DNA from: Persicaria tinctoria
Lineage: Eukaryota > Streptophyta > Magnoliopsida > Caryophyllales > Polygonaceae
Assembly (NCBI GenBank): GCA_037127255.1
Contig: JBANSL010000008.1
Location: 5,542,896-5,606,895, forward strand
Length of the DNA stretch: 64,000 bases
Direction: 5' to 3'
The notes beneath the pieces are model-generated. The model was not told the DNA's origin and did no database searches. It worked only from the letters and a program-made list of their open reading frames with translations. Position numbers and translations under genes: made by a program. The first letter of the stretch is position 1. Every line of letters starts with the position of its first letter. Below are positions 10,281 to 22,400 of this stretch, piece after piece.

Positions 10281-12086
10281 GTACATATCTTTTCACCAAT
10301 TAAAATATAATTTATTTAATTAAAAAAGCGTTTAAGTTTTAAAAAGATAAGAAAAGTGCAGTGCATGCATGCCCAACAACTTCCCTAAAAAATTCTCCAA
10401 AACAGAGAATTATAAATCATATATTCTGAATTTTTTTGGGTTAAATTCCAATAGTTTCTCCATTATAAAGTTTACCCCAAAATATATAGAGTTTCTCGAT
10501 CTAAATTTAGGGAATTAAGAATTATCTCTATTTTTTCTACTTGTTCTCTAGTTTGGAGAATGCAATGAGTCGAAAAAGTTGTTGGACAAAAAAACAATAA
10601 AAATATTTTCCAAAAACTCAAAATGGAGAATCTATTAGAGTCAGTATAATCTACCTACTTTACCAGAGAAGTTTAAGAAGAAAGTGCTAAGATAGTAAGA
10701 GCTAGGTAAATAACTCTTGTAAAGGTGAGTTTTAAGACCTCTTTTGAGATTTAAAATTATATGTTACCTTGCTTATATAAACAAAACTCTAAATCAAGAA
10801 TGAGATTTGAATTGAATATGGGCGACTATTGTTGTGTATAGCTAACATGATATAAATCTGACCAAAAAAGCTAACATGATATTATATTATAATAACATTT
10901 TGCAGCTTTCATGCATGTTCTATAATTAACATGCCAATAAATGCCAATCAAGTTAGATGCAAATCAACCCAGGGTTCAAATATAAATCAATTTTAAATTA
11001 ATATAGTCATGTTATTGGAATCCTAATTATATGGTAGTTTGCTTATACCACATGTAGGCATGTACCTAGCTGCATTGGAGTTATGGACCGTAAGGGGAGT
11101 GGCTCAATGGTTAAAAATGAAGGGTTTAATGAGAGGTTCGGTTAGGTTATAAATTTGAAAGCAAATAAAAATACACTTATACCTCTAATTATTATTTTTT
11201 TTTTACTTTTTTAAAAACTACAATAAATATCTACCTAATCATTGTAAGGACAATTTTGTAAAGTATGTAGCAAAATACCTAAACTGACATGTTTTTCTTA
11301 ACAAGATTTAATTTCTAAAACGATACGTTTTAATTAACAGATGAAGTATTAAATTTGAGAGCATTTTATTTCCCCGGACAAACGAAAGTAGATTTTCCTG
11401 ATCAAGTAATACGGTGGCTTGCTTATACATCATCACTAAGTTAATTACTGGATCGAGATGATAAGTGGAGGACACAAATTGGGATTTAATATTATATAAG
11501 TACGGGCATCGTACAGTTAATGCACTACCAAATCTCTATTTCCCCTTTATTTTATTTTCTCTTTAACGGTCCATCTCCTTTGATTTTTATTTTTGTTTAA
11601 CGGTCCTCATTTGATTTTTTCTTCAAAAATAAATTTAAAAATAATTTCCACACCTAATTCCAAAAAAATAAAAATTCCAAATTAATTTGGACGTACTGGG
11701 GGCTCAATTCCAATAATAGATTAAAGTAATCAAAGGTTGATGTCACCGGCCGGTGGCCCTCCCACGTACTTAAGGGTTGCGTTTAAATTGTTAATTATAA
11801 ATCATTGCAGATAAGTGGTTAATTATGTCAGCATCAAGCTATTAGTTTATTAAATTAGTACGTTTATGGTTTGTGTTTGTCTAGTAAGAGGGCATATTTT
11901 GCATCGGGAGGCATATACTTTAGATGCTTTATATAGAATCTTGTACATTGTACTACTCAGATTGTTTCACATCAAGTTCGTACAATATACTGTATTGTTC
12001 ACTTTGAGATATTTTTATGGTAGTCAAGAAATTGGATCAAATATCTCAGGAGTACTCTATTTTTTTTAGCTCCCTCCTCGTTAATT
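10281..12086. other. intergenic with one degraded MITE
   Basis: Mostly AT-rich spacer. About 11165-11352 resembles the MITE copies at 33661 and 44763 but lacks a clean left end. The stretch 11085-11165 has a tRNA-promoter-like TGGCTCAATGGTT and may be an old SINE head. No gene supported. Confidence 0.35.
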
Positions 12087-12101
12087 AAAATTCTTTATTT
12101 T

Positions 12102-12312
12102 GCCCCAGTCGGGGTGGCCTAATGGTAAGGAGTAAGGGGAGGGGTAAGGAGGTTTTGAGTTCGATTTCTGCCTCCGCCTCTTTCCTTGGGTGAAAGACCA
12201 AGGTTTACCTTGCTCCCTACCACTAGGTCGAGCCGGTCGGCGCGAGTCGGTCGGCGCAAGCCGGTTTACCTGGTATGTGGCTCTTGCCTGCTGGGTCACG
12301 TCCTCGTCATCA
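12102..12312 (+). mobile_element. full-length tRNA-derived SINE
   Basis: A 211-bp element with a pol III A-box-like TGGCCTAATGGTAAGG and B-box-like GAGTTCGATTTC near its 5' end. A perfect 15-bp target duplication AAAATTCTTTATTTT lies at 12087-12101 and 12313-12327. Related copies are at 22676-22756 (truncated) and 29683-29930. The long clean duplication makes the boundaries secure. Confidence 0.9.
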
Positions 12313-12327
12313 AAAATTCTTTATTTT

Positions 12328-13129
12328 TGAGTCTAAATTTGATTGATTGTTTGTTATAATTTTTGAGAAAGTAAAAAATAATTATAAATCTACTCCTACT
12401 AGATATGAAATTGATATAACTTTATAGACTAATGACAATTTATACAAATATCAGGATATTCATATTTTAAAATTTAAATAATTGTTTAAATTAAATAGTA
12501 TATATATACTATTTAAATTTTAAATAATTAAAATTTAAATAATATGTGAAATGTTACAAGAATATATTTATACTTTTTCAATTTGATTTAGACAAGGGTC
12601 TAATATCTTTGGGTCATACCAGTTAAATAAATATGATATATCTAGAATATATCAAAGATATATTGGGATATAACAGATTTATCGAATTAACTAATTTTTA
12701 GTCCAAATTATTATATTTATAAACTTACACAAAAAATTACATAAAATAAAATTTATAGTACAAAATATTAACATAAACTTGAGAAAATAATGTTTACATT
12801 GCAAAATGAATTAAATATCACCTATATATCGCAAAATATCGATGATATATGCCAAAATATCGTGGATGATTATTTTTTATGCATTGATCAATAAATCAAT
12901 TTACTTTGATCGTATCGGATTTCAAATATTTTCGGTCGATATATCCGATATTTAGAATATTTAGCAAAACAATAATCTGTTTTACTAATTACATTCTTAT
13001 AATAGGATGATAAATTTTAAATATTCAATAAAAAAAAAGTACGTAGGGATTTTTAACTGCATATAAGATTAGTTAATGAAAATGCATTACTTAGTATTTT
13101 TGATATAATTTTTTTGGGGATATTACATT
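12328..13129. other. AT-rich spacer, nothing recognised
   Basis: Stop-dense in all frames; only simple AT-rich sequence. Confidence 0.4.
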
Positions 13130-13515
13130 GAATAGGTAAATAAAGAGCAGTCATTCCCAGGTTCGAACCGGGGACATATGAGTACTACCCACAAGTTCTT
13201 TTCGGTGAAAACTTTGGTAGGGTAAACTTTTTATAGTGACTGGTCCCACCGCTTCGCGGCTCCATACCCCAGAAACCCCTTGCGGGATTTTTTTGAGAAG
13301 GCTCAGTACCACTTACGCAAAGTGCGATCAGCGGTCGTAACCTCACCTACCTGCACACATACCACTTCACCACTTTGACTTGGCCCTACGGATTAGTATA
13401 CACCGCTTGACCGTACGCGTTTGTGGGAATTAATATGACTTAAATGCACCAACTGAGATTCGAACCCGAGACATCTCCTTTGAATACCTCACCCTTACCG
13501 CTAGAGCAAAAGGTC
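13130..13515 (-). mobile_element. tRNA-related SINE-like sequence
   Basis: Near 13440-13515 the minus strand reads TAGCGGTAAGGG (A-box-like) and GGGTTCGAATC (B-box-like). A second palindromic GGTTCGAACC lies near 13160. The 13130-13215 part recurs at 30892-30985. These look like SINE pieces, not functional tRNA genes: no cloverleaf can be drawn. Confidence 0.45.
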
Positions 13516-14009
13516 ATTGATTTTGGGGGATATTACCACTTAAAATAGAAAATCGATATATTTATTATGTTGCTCTATAGTATATTTTATTTCACTTGTA
13601 ATGGTGTTTGACTTTTCGTACGGCTTCAAATGTCGACATCCTTACAACATAGTCTCGGTACTCTTAAAGAATAGTACTATAACAATGTAATTAATACGGA
13701 GTATAATATTATGCAAAAATGAAATTATATAAATAAAAAAATTCGGAACTAAATTTGGTTTTTCTAGTTTGGTGTTGCTTTGTAATTTATTTGTATTGGC
13801 GGTTTGTCCGTCGCCGATTTCATCGGCCTCTCGATCTACCGGGTCTGTCCGGTTCATCGAATTTTTACCCGATCAAAAAAAAAAAAAAAAAAAAAACCTG
13901 CAGGCTGCATCTTTGGACTACGGCAGTCTTTGGGCCGTGTAGCCTGAAGATTGGGCCTAATTCTTATTCTTTGTTGGGCCAAAGTTGTCCTCCTTTTTTT
14001 ATCCGTTTC
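13516..14009. other. spacer with poly(A) tract
   Basis: Includes an A-run near 13866-13886. No gene supported. Confidence 0.35.
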
Positions 14010-14277
14010 GGCTATATACACTGCAAACAACAAACAACAAATAAATCCAACGAGATTTTCATTTCAGAACCAACTTATATATTATTTAAGACATCTCAAT
14101 ATTTTCAATGTGTATATGACAATCAATATTCCAACACACCCCTCTCAAATGTAATGGCTTAGTGAAGTTACACTTGTCAATATGCGCTCAAATGGAAACT
14201 AAAGTCCGCGAACCACAAGGCTAACACCCCAATAAAATGAAGTTCCGACCGAAACAGCCAAACTTGACTCTAATACC
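14010..14277 (-). mobile_element. TRIM-like remnant (family B), 3' LTR plus internal part
   Basis: On the minus strand an LTR starting TGTTGGAATATTGATTGTC is preceded by a polypurine GAGAGGGGTG, and an upstream CGGTATTAGAGTC resembles a decayed primer-binding site. The LTR blocks match those at 21593-21740 and 45880-46085. The 5' LTR side beyond 14277 is not clearly alignable. Confidence 0.5.
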
Positions 14278-14762
14278 GTGTTAAATATCCGTTGCTTTGT
14301 ATCTCAACCCTCGACTTGGTGGTATAAGTTGACACCCTCACATGATTTTCGCCGATCAAATGAAGGCGGCGATCATAGAGTCGCAGCCACCCAGCAATGA
14401 ACCGTGGAGACGGCTTTGCACCGGCTTTCTCTCGATCGGGAAGGTTGTGACGAAGATGCAGTCAGCATCATCAGTTGATATCTCAACCAAGTGAAAAAAG
14501 GATTTGATCCGTGAAGGTCGTTACAGCAATGATTTAATTTGTGTATGCCTCTTTGAAACCGTGCGTTGTATCGCTTGCGGCCTTTTATACCTTCCCAGCC
14601 ATTCAAATTCAATGGTGTTGGTGTTGTTTTCATTCCATCAAATTGGGTTATTTCAGGTTTGGATCAATTCGGGTTCGAGGCCATATATGGTCCCATCTAG
14701 TCAGGGATGGCTCATGTTAGGTCAATTTCGGGTTTGGACCAGATTTTGTCCGTTCTAATTTT
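14278..14762. other. spacer, no supported gene
   Basis: Moderately GC-rich with short open frames on both strands, but none has a coding signature I trust. Confidence 0.3.
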
Positions 14763-14990
14763 AAGGTCTTGTTTGGATGGATACGAATGACTAGGGGTGT
14801 TATTCGAGTCGACCTTGGCATGTTCAATCTTGGTTCATTTGTTAAACGAGCTCGAAAAAATCATATTAAGGCTCGACTTATGTTTAGGTAAGTGAACGAG
14901 CTCAAGACGAGCTTTTTCGAGCTGTTCAGCTCATATAACAATCCTACGAATGACGCTTTATAATGCGTAGATATCCAAACAAAACCTTTT
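14763..14990. repeat. Tourist-like MITE carrying a nested 153-bp insertion
   Basis: Outer ends AAGGTCTTGTTTGGAT (14763) and ATCCAAACAAAACCTT (to 14988) form inverted repeats. Inside, 14792-14944 is a separate insertion (starts TAGGGGTGTTATTCGAG, ends ATATAACAATCC) flanked by a perfect 10-bp duplication TACGAATGAC at 14782-14791 and 14945-14954. The inner element has weak inverted ends like hAT or MULE MITEs. Confidence 0.75.
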
Positions 14991-15238
14991 AGCAGGTTGT
15001 TGGATATTTAAATGATTTCTTATTTCATTATATACATGTTGAAATACAGATAAAACTTACAAACATTTGATTTCCCTACCAGAGATTTTTGTACTTGAGC
15101 TTTTTACAAAAATGACAGAAGGAAGGGATCACAAAGGCAACAATAAGATATTAGCCTGAGACAATGTGCACTCGGAGACGAAGAAGAAATCGACAAATAA
15201 GGATGATCATATCACATAACCATGAGGCATTTGATCGG

Positions 15239-17861
15239 TCATACCTCGTACCCAGGATTGATTTTCTGTTGGACATCACCGTAGCTCTCCAACTCATCAA
15301 TATCTTCAGGACTCCCTAAAAAGAGGGGCAGCCTCTGATGTAGCTTAACCGGCTGCATAGAGAGAATCCGGCTTTTACCATCAGACCCTTTTCCGCCAGC
15401 TTGCTCGGCTAGAAAGCTCAGGGGGTTCGCCTCATAGACGAGTCGAAGATGGTCCCTAGGATTCATGGCCACTCCTCCATACAGAATAGTCCTGTGGAAA
15501 TCAGCAACCAGAGAGCATATATAACGGGCAGAGTATTTTTTCGGGTACTGGCCCTTGCCTTGTCTCACGGTGTCAATATACCGCCTCAAACCTTCAGGCC
15601 AGTCGAAATAGCGTGCATCGTTCACAGAATATATTTGTCCTGATAAATACAGCAGGAAAGCCATCGGTATCTTGCTATAAATAATAGATCATTTCTATCT
15701 AAATGTTTCAGTAAAATCATATCCATCCTTTCTTAGAACAAATTGGGAAAAAAAGTACATGAGATATACTAGCAGCAAATTCAAATATTGATATCGGCAA
15801 TTGACACCCTGAGACAAGGAGAGATGAAACACGTGGATGCTACAGAGATATGGGTATGAAGTATGAACCACAGAGATCCATTGTGACTTGCGAAACTTAC
15901 AACAAATGCAGAACATAAAAGTTGAACTTGCTCAATCTTTAATAATTCACAATATACTACTCAAGCTTGCATACAATCTAGATGAAGTTGGCGGCAATTC
16001 ATGTCCGTAAACATATTGAAGTAATTATTGTCTTTCCTTGGAATATATGTCTGTCTCCTCGACTAATCAAAGTAACTGGATCTGGCTCTGAGTTCATGGA
16101 AAACCCTATGGCTACGTCAACTGGTGCCCATATAATGTATACATAATTTCTCCGAACAATTCATTAATCCGAGTTCCATTTTTTAAAAACTACAGCTAAG
16201 GTTCCAAGTGCTTCCACAGATAAGTCTGAACCAATAGCACTTCTGTTTTTATTGCATCTGTTCTGGGTAGTTGCTAAAAATTAAGGCCTAAAAAGTGAAA
16301 CTAAAAATCAAGTTATAAGTGGGAAAAAGCATAAAAGCGAAAGATAACAAGATAATATACACATGATCAACGACTTGATGTGATCAAACAGCTTCTTAGC
16401 AGATAAGAAAAACACTATTTCACGTATGAATCATCATGTATGTCAAAGTGAGCATCAGGAGGATACTGAAATACGAGTGGACAACTTACCTCGGGATGGA
16501 ATTTTAACACTCGGTTGCGTTAGAACGAAATCTCCAGTAGAGTGATCCAGTGTAAAAGAATGAAGTCCGGAACCAAAGCTGGTGCAAAAAATAGTGGCAG
16601 ACGAATACAAAACATAACCAGCCCCAACAAGCCTAGTTCCACTCTGAAGTGAATTCAACTGTGCCTTCTCTTCCTTAGGTAGATGATCTACCTCTTCAAG
16701 CCGTCTATAGATACCAAATATTGTTCCCGTGGGAATGGAAGCATCGATGTTTCTTGAACCATCAAGTGGATCAACAACGACCACAAATGGGCCATCGTCG
16801 GTCAACCATACTGGAACATCATCTTCTTCTGAGGCCATGACTGCAACTTTTCCTGAACTTTGAAGGGCGGTTTGGATGATTTCATTCTGTAAAAATACAG
16901 GAACACATATTGCCCAGCATCTCAGAATCTCACCACATAAAACCACATCTTCTAGATGAGCAAATGTATAAAACTACAGCAGATTGGGGAATGACTCCAC
17001 AGATACATAACATTCAGCAAATGTCTAAAATATCATTTTTATGTAAGAAAAAAAAAGTTGCCTAAAAATACTGAATTTGAGTTAACTACAATAAATAAAC
17101 TCACATTTGATTCCAATTTGCATTTTGGCATTGAATCAGGAATCAGGTCACAACTGGAATTCTATATCCAATTTTTTCTCCTCTTGACTATTTCAGGATT
17201 CAAGTTAGGGTTAGTTTAGGAACCAAGGATCAATTCGACCAAAACCCGACAAGCAAACAAACACTAGTAAGTAGTAATCCAACCCAATTCCCAACCTCAA
17301 GCCAGTCAATCAGAGCCAAAATCACACAGCCACTATCAGTAATTCATCTCAAATTCTTAATCCATGATAGCATCAACTGCAAAGACTTCAGATTTAACGA
17401 ATCCCCCAATCAAAAAGACTAAATTCATCACTGATTACTACACAAATTGAATTGACAACAGTTCCAATTACCGAAACAAGATCAAGCGCCTTTGGAGCAT
17501 CTCTATCAGAGCCAGCAGCACCCACAAAACTCCCAAGGGCGGAGCTGTAAGGAGAAGCTACTAGTGCAGCAACCCTCTTGCAGGCATACTGAAGGTGATG
17601 AATCAGCACAACCAAGTCATCACCGACGTCAATCCCGCCCTTGCCCACGTAGTCAATCAGCGTTGTGGGCCCACCAGCGGTGTCAAATGAGCCGCCCGCC
17701 TGGGAATTGGCTCTGAAGACGCCGCTAAGGGCCCGGGAAGTGGCCATTCTCGGCGTGGGGATGGGGTTTAATTGAAGAAATTGGGTGGGTTTTGCTGCAA
17801 GAAGATGGGGTTTTTGTGGGATGAAGAAGCCCTGGCTTAAGGGTATGGCTGAAGCTTGCAT
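15239..17861 (-). CDS. plastid fructose-1,6-bisphosphatase (redox-loop-less type), three exons
   Basis: Exons 17861-17472, 16886-16490 and 15639-15239 join in phase to 1188 bp, 395 aa. The enzyme hydrolyses fructose 1,6-bisphosphate to fructose 6-phosphate. The N-terminus is rich in Ser, Ala, Pro and Arg with few acidic residues, like a plastid transit peptide. Family motifs: MASEEDDVP (about 147-155), the phosphatase signature DPLDGSRNIDASIPTG (169-184), LVGAGYVLYSS, and a C-terminal block YGGVAMNPRDHLRLVYEANP with EQAGG. The segment between GIYRR and GAGYVLY lacks the cysteine-bearing insertion that makes the Calvin-cycle isoform thioredoxin-regulated, so this resembles the second plastid isoform (cpFBPase II). 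The only neighbours within 1.5 kb are repeats. Splice sites are all GT-AG, and the gene looks intact. Confidence 0.93.
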
Positions 17862-18456
17862 TTGGATTTTGGAGTGTGGGGTTTTTTGCGATTAAGATGG
17901 TTTTGATTTCGGATTGTTGGCGTTGAAGGATAAGAATTTCTAGTCATCTCCGACAGTGGTGTTTTGGTTTTCGCTTTTGCTGACGGGAGGTTAGCATTAA
18001 CCGCATTATTTTAGGACTTTACCTACCAAATTGCATCAAATATTCCCACATTTTTTTATATAAAAAAGAAGAGATTTGGATGGAATGTATTCCCACATTT
18101 TTTCAATTTAAACATTGTTTTTTTCCCTTAGGTTGCAAGGATAGAATTAATGAAAAGTATTATTGAAAAAACGGTTTTTTATCCTATACTCTTAGGCTTA
18201 GGATAGTAGAATAAGACCCTAAATTGAAAAAGATTTCCTACCAAAAAGACAAGGAACCCTAAAAATCTAATTAAAAAAAAACTAAACTAATTAAAATTTA
18301 AAAAACATTTTCAAATTAGTGCTATTATCCTATGCTCTTGAAGCCTAGGATAGAAAAATCGTTGAAAAAACAAGATGAAGAATTTTTTGGATAAAGAAAA
18401 GGTCAAAATTCTTCAAAAGTTAAAACTCAATTTGCTCTTAGGAATAGGTTAGAGTA
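17862..18456. other. FBPase upstream region and AT-rich spacer
   Basis: The first ~150 bp should hold the promoter and 5' UTR of the FBPase gene. I see no clear TATA box at a usual distance. The rest is AT-rich. Confidence 0.4.
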
Positions 18457-18882
18457 AGCCCAAGAGCTTCTCTATAAAATCTCTATTTTGTAGGAAAAAA
18501 TTTCAAAATCTCTAAATTTTTTATACCCCAACCCCAACAGCTTTTCTATTTTACAAGTTTTTACATTAATTATATTCTATATTTATAGCATATTATTTAA
18601 TAAAATTTTACTTGAATTAAAAGAAAATAGAAATTGGACATAAAATATTTACTTTAATTCAAAATCTTACAATCTCAACCGCAAATCTATTAACAATTTC
18701 ATGGGGAAGAGCAAATCATTCAATTTTACAAATTTCACTTCTTCCTCTAAATTTAGAGATTTTTCTTCTCTATCCTAATGTTTCTCTATTTTACAAAACC
18801 ATTTGCAAAAGCTGTTGGGGTGAAAACATCTTCTTTTTCTCTAAAATATCACATTTTCTCTATTATACAAAAGCTGTTGGGG
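18457..18882. repeat. MITE with CCCAA-containing inverted ends
   Basis: Left end TAAGCCCAAGAGCTTCTCTA and right end AAAGCTGTTGGGGTTGCTC are inverted, and TTAGAG abuts both sides. Internally there are repeated TCTCTATTTTACAA-like words. It resembles the GAGCAACCCCAACAG MITE ends common in plants. Boundaries approximate. Confidence 0.5.
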
Positions 18883-19486
18883 TTGCTCTTAGAGAGTGCT
18901 CACTATCATCCTTCTAGTTTCTTTTTTGGTTTATAGGGAAACATAGATCTATGTTAGCTAATTAAGGCTTTCATTCTTCTCCTTACTATTGACTTAATTC
19001 TTTTTGCCATTTAAGGTCTGTTTGGTAACACGTAGCGAATGGAGTAGCTTGAGGTGATAGAGTAGGTGAAGCTAATGGATTAAGTGTGTTAAATAATGTT
19101 AAATTAGATTGTTCATAAGCTAGTAAGATGTTTGGTAACTCAGCTAATAGAGTAGTAGTTGATACAAACTAGCCGATGAGATAGAAAAAAAAAAAGATTT
19201 GTGAATATAAAAAAAAGTTCTGAAAAGTTTGGGATAAGTAACTGTTGAAAATCCAATTTAAAAAACAAATTAAACTAAAATCTTATATTTAACTTATTTA
19301 AAACTATAAAATATATATATTAAAACTAAAAGTTCCGAAAAGCTACCTACATTTGCAAACGGATAATCTCTTGGTAAAAAAGAAAAGAAAAGGAGAAACA
19401 ACGTTAATTAACAAACAATCATGTATACACATTACACAACAATCAACAAATAAAATCTCTTAAATAATCAGCAGGTAGAGTTTTTC
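18883..19486. other. spacer between FBPase and the first GT61 gene
   Basis: Includes a block starting CTGTTTGGTAACACG that looks like a Tourist-type MITE end, but no clean partner. The last part is presumably 3' UTR of the GT61 gene. Confidence 0.35.
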
Positions 19487-22400
19487 TTAGAGGCAACCAC
19501 AATTAATCGACTCACTTTCTATTGGCTTAGAGGCATCCTCTACCTTCCTAGCTCTAGCTTCATTGAACACGGTCCGACCCCACTCTACGAAGTAGGTCTC
19601 ATTGTGTCCGATCTGAGCGTTCTTGAAGACGGACATGCAGCGACGGTCATCCTCTGGGTGTGGGCACGGCGGGCCCTCCGAGTCACGCCACGCACCCTGG
19701 TAGCGCATGCCGGACCAACTGGCGATCCAGCGGTAGACTTGCTGGCCGACGCCGGCCAGCTTGAGCCAACCCTTGGGGAAGAACTCCATCACACTGCTGC
19801 CTTTGTCCATTAGGAACATGTTGGTTAGTTGTGCTCCGTGGGGTGATATTAACACATCGGTTTCGCTCATAACCTTCACCTATAATATATATTAATCAAC
19901 ATATAAACATTAAAGTGTTAAAATATATACCATCTAATTAATTAAAAAACAAGCTCAATATAAGATATATACCATTTTAATTCATTAGTTTCAATTTAGG
20001 GTTGATGGATTATCTTGCGACACTAGTGTATTTTGCACAATTTCAACCGATCGATTCCGCCTGAAAGACAATTTGGTCTCCTGAGAGTTAGGGCGATGAC
20101 CCTGGAGGCTGTTGAGAATGTGGAGAGGCCAAAAGAGTCCCACATTGAAAATATGAAAAATAAAACCTTAGTATATAAGTGAGTGGGTTTTAAGATGAAA
20201 CCCCTACTCGGCTTATGTGCTAAACTATTACCGCACGTGTGCACACGACCCCTGATCACGACGGACTTTAGTAGAGGCCATAAGGGGTGTGCGGACCGCT
20301 CCTCTCTCCGACGACGGAAAAACGTAGTTTAAAAAAATACTGCTAGTTTAATAGCCTTAATTGGTCAAGGAATCATAAGTAATGGAAGAGGTCATGTATT
20401 CAAACCTAATTATTAAAGTTACCTTTTTGCAATATTTTTTATTCCTACCAAAATTTTCCTATTAAAAAAATGTTATATTTAAATCAAATTTACAGTTTTA
20501 TTTTAATAATTTTCATAGACGTACGTATTTACTATGATATACATATATTTAAAAAAAAATCTTCTAATTTTTGTTCCTATAATTTTTTTTTTACTATCAA
20601 TGTCATATTTAAATCACAATTTATGAGTTTATCCAACTTAAAAAACAAAATATTCAGAAAACTTATTGATTAGTCGCCAGTTAATTAACGCTACCGTACC
20701 TAAAAACACAACTTAATGATGTCATTTTAGGTTATATACTCATATTAACATATAAATTTTCTAAAAACCATTTACTTTTGATCAATGGAGTAGGTCTTAG
20801 GGTGGGTTTTTTTTCCCCAATAATTTCCCCATATTTTTACTTTATCAAAATTGATAACTTAGCCAATAATTATTTTTTGGTCAACACAACTTAATGACTA
20901 ATACTCCCTCGATCCGTTTCAAAATGAGGGTCGTTTGTCTTTTTCTGCACGCTTTTTGAGGAGGTAAAAACAATATAAAATATTATTTTTTTAATTAATT
21001 TTTTTAATAATTTCATAGTCGGTATTCATAAGTATAAACTTATAAAAACAAATTCATTAAAAAAATAATATTTTATATAGTTTTTACCTCCTTAAAATGC
21101 GTGCAGAAATTGAGGGACGCGGTAATTGAGGGACGAAGAAATTACCTGTTGACAAACGGTGAGATTGTTGGCATAGACAACTTGAAGGCGGCAACCGTCG
21201 ACCTTGCCACACTCCCTCTCGAAGATCCCAATCACGTGACTGTCGTTCTTGAACGACCTTCCGCCGGTCCTCATCAACATCGTCACCCTCACCCCAACCG
21301 TCGCCTTATCAGTTTTCTCGGAGGTGACGTTGCAGTAAGTGCGCGCCTTGCAGCGGAAGTGGTCGTAGACCTCCTCTCGCCTTTGTCTCGACATTCCCCC
21401 CTCGTTGTGCCTCATCACCACCGCCTCCTCGAAGCACACCGGAGCGTCCTCCTCCACCCCCTCAAACCCCTCTATCTTCATCTGATCCATCATCCATCCA
21501 TCAATTGGTGCACACGGTATCATTAAAGATATGTTTGATAGTGTTGTAAAATAATTTTATTCTTCAAAATTAGGCGCTAAATAAGACAATTATGTTGGAA
21601 TATGAAGTTGTACATTGAAAATATTGAGATATTATGAATAACAAATAAGTTTAACAAACTACTATTCTCATTGCCAATTGATTTGGAGACGAAGTCCTGT
21701 TGAATTTATTTGTTGTTCAAGTGTATTGAGAATGTTTCTTGCTATTCGACATAGCTTGAAGCATTGAAGTGTCGAAAATGGAGAAAATTAGCGACGGTTA
21801 GACGGCTAAGGCGACAAGAAAAAATCGTCCAAAATTGGTCTAAAAACTGTCGAAATTCACTACAGATTCTCGAGGTAAAATAGTAATCGAAACAAATAGT
21901 GTAACGGGTGAGAAAAATACCCGATCGGCGCCGTACACAGCCTCCAAGATGGTGGCGAGCCAGGGCCCCATGCTCAACCGGAGCTCGCCCCAGTGGAAGA
22001 GCACCCACCTCGCCGGCGGGCGGCAGCCGTTCCTCAAATGCCACGCCCCGAACGGCAGCACCGCCGACAGGCCGTGCCATATGTTGGCGTAGTTGTAGTG
22101 GTTGTAGGAAACGTACGTCAGCCCCTCCATCAATGTGGCGTTCTCCGGCAGCGCCTCCTGCCACGCCAGCGCGTAGTAGTTCCACGCGCCGTCGTGGACG
22201 TCCCGGCCCTTCATGCAGAGCAGCCGCCCCTTGGACGACTCCGACGGGAACCGCTGGTACTGCACCTCGCCGTCGGCGTGGGTGTCGTACAGTGAGCTCA
22301 TGAACCAGGTGTGGCCCTCTTGCGCCCTCTTCGCGTACCTGTTGGGCCAAGATCGTGTTTTCAATTTTTTTTTATTAAATTTAATTAATTGATTAGGAAA

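Noticed and set aside
21101..21526. 141-codon plus-strand open frame
   Set aside because: Antisense shadow of GT61 copy-1 exon 3, which has family motifs and splice sites.
21742..22350. 202-codon minus frame rich in Arg/Ala/Gly, and plus frames at 21908-22303
   Set aside because: Alternative frames of the GC-rich GT61 exon 2; no domain, while the 22338-21921 frame carries the conserved protein.
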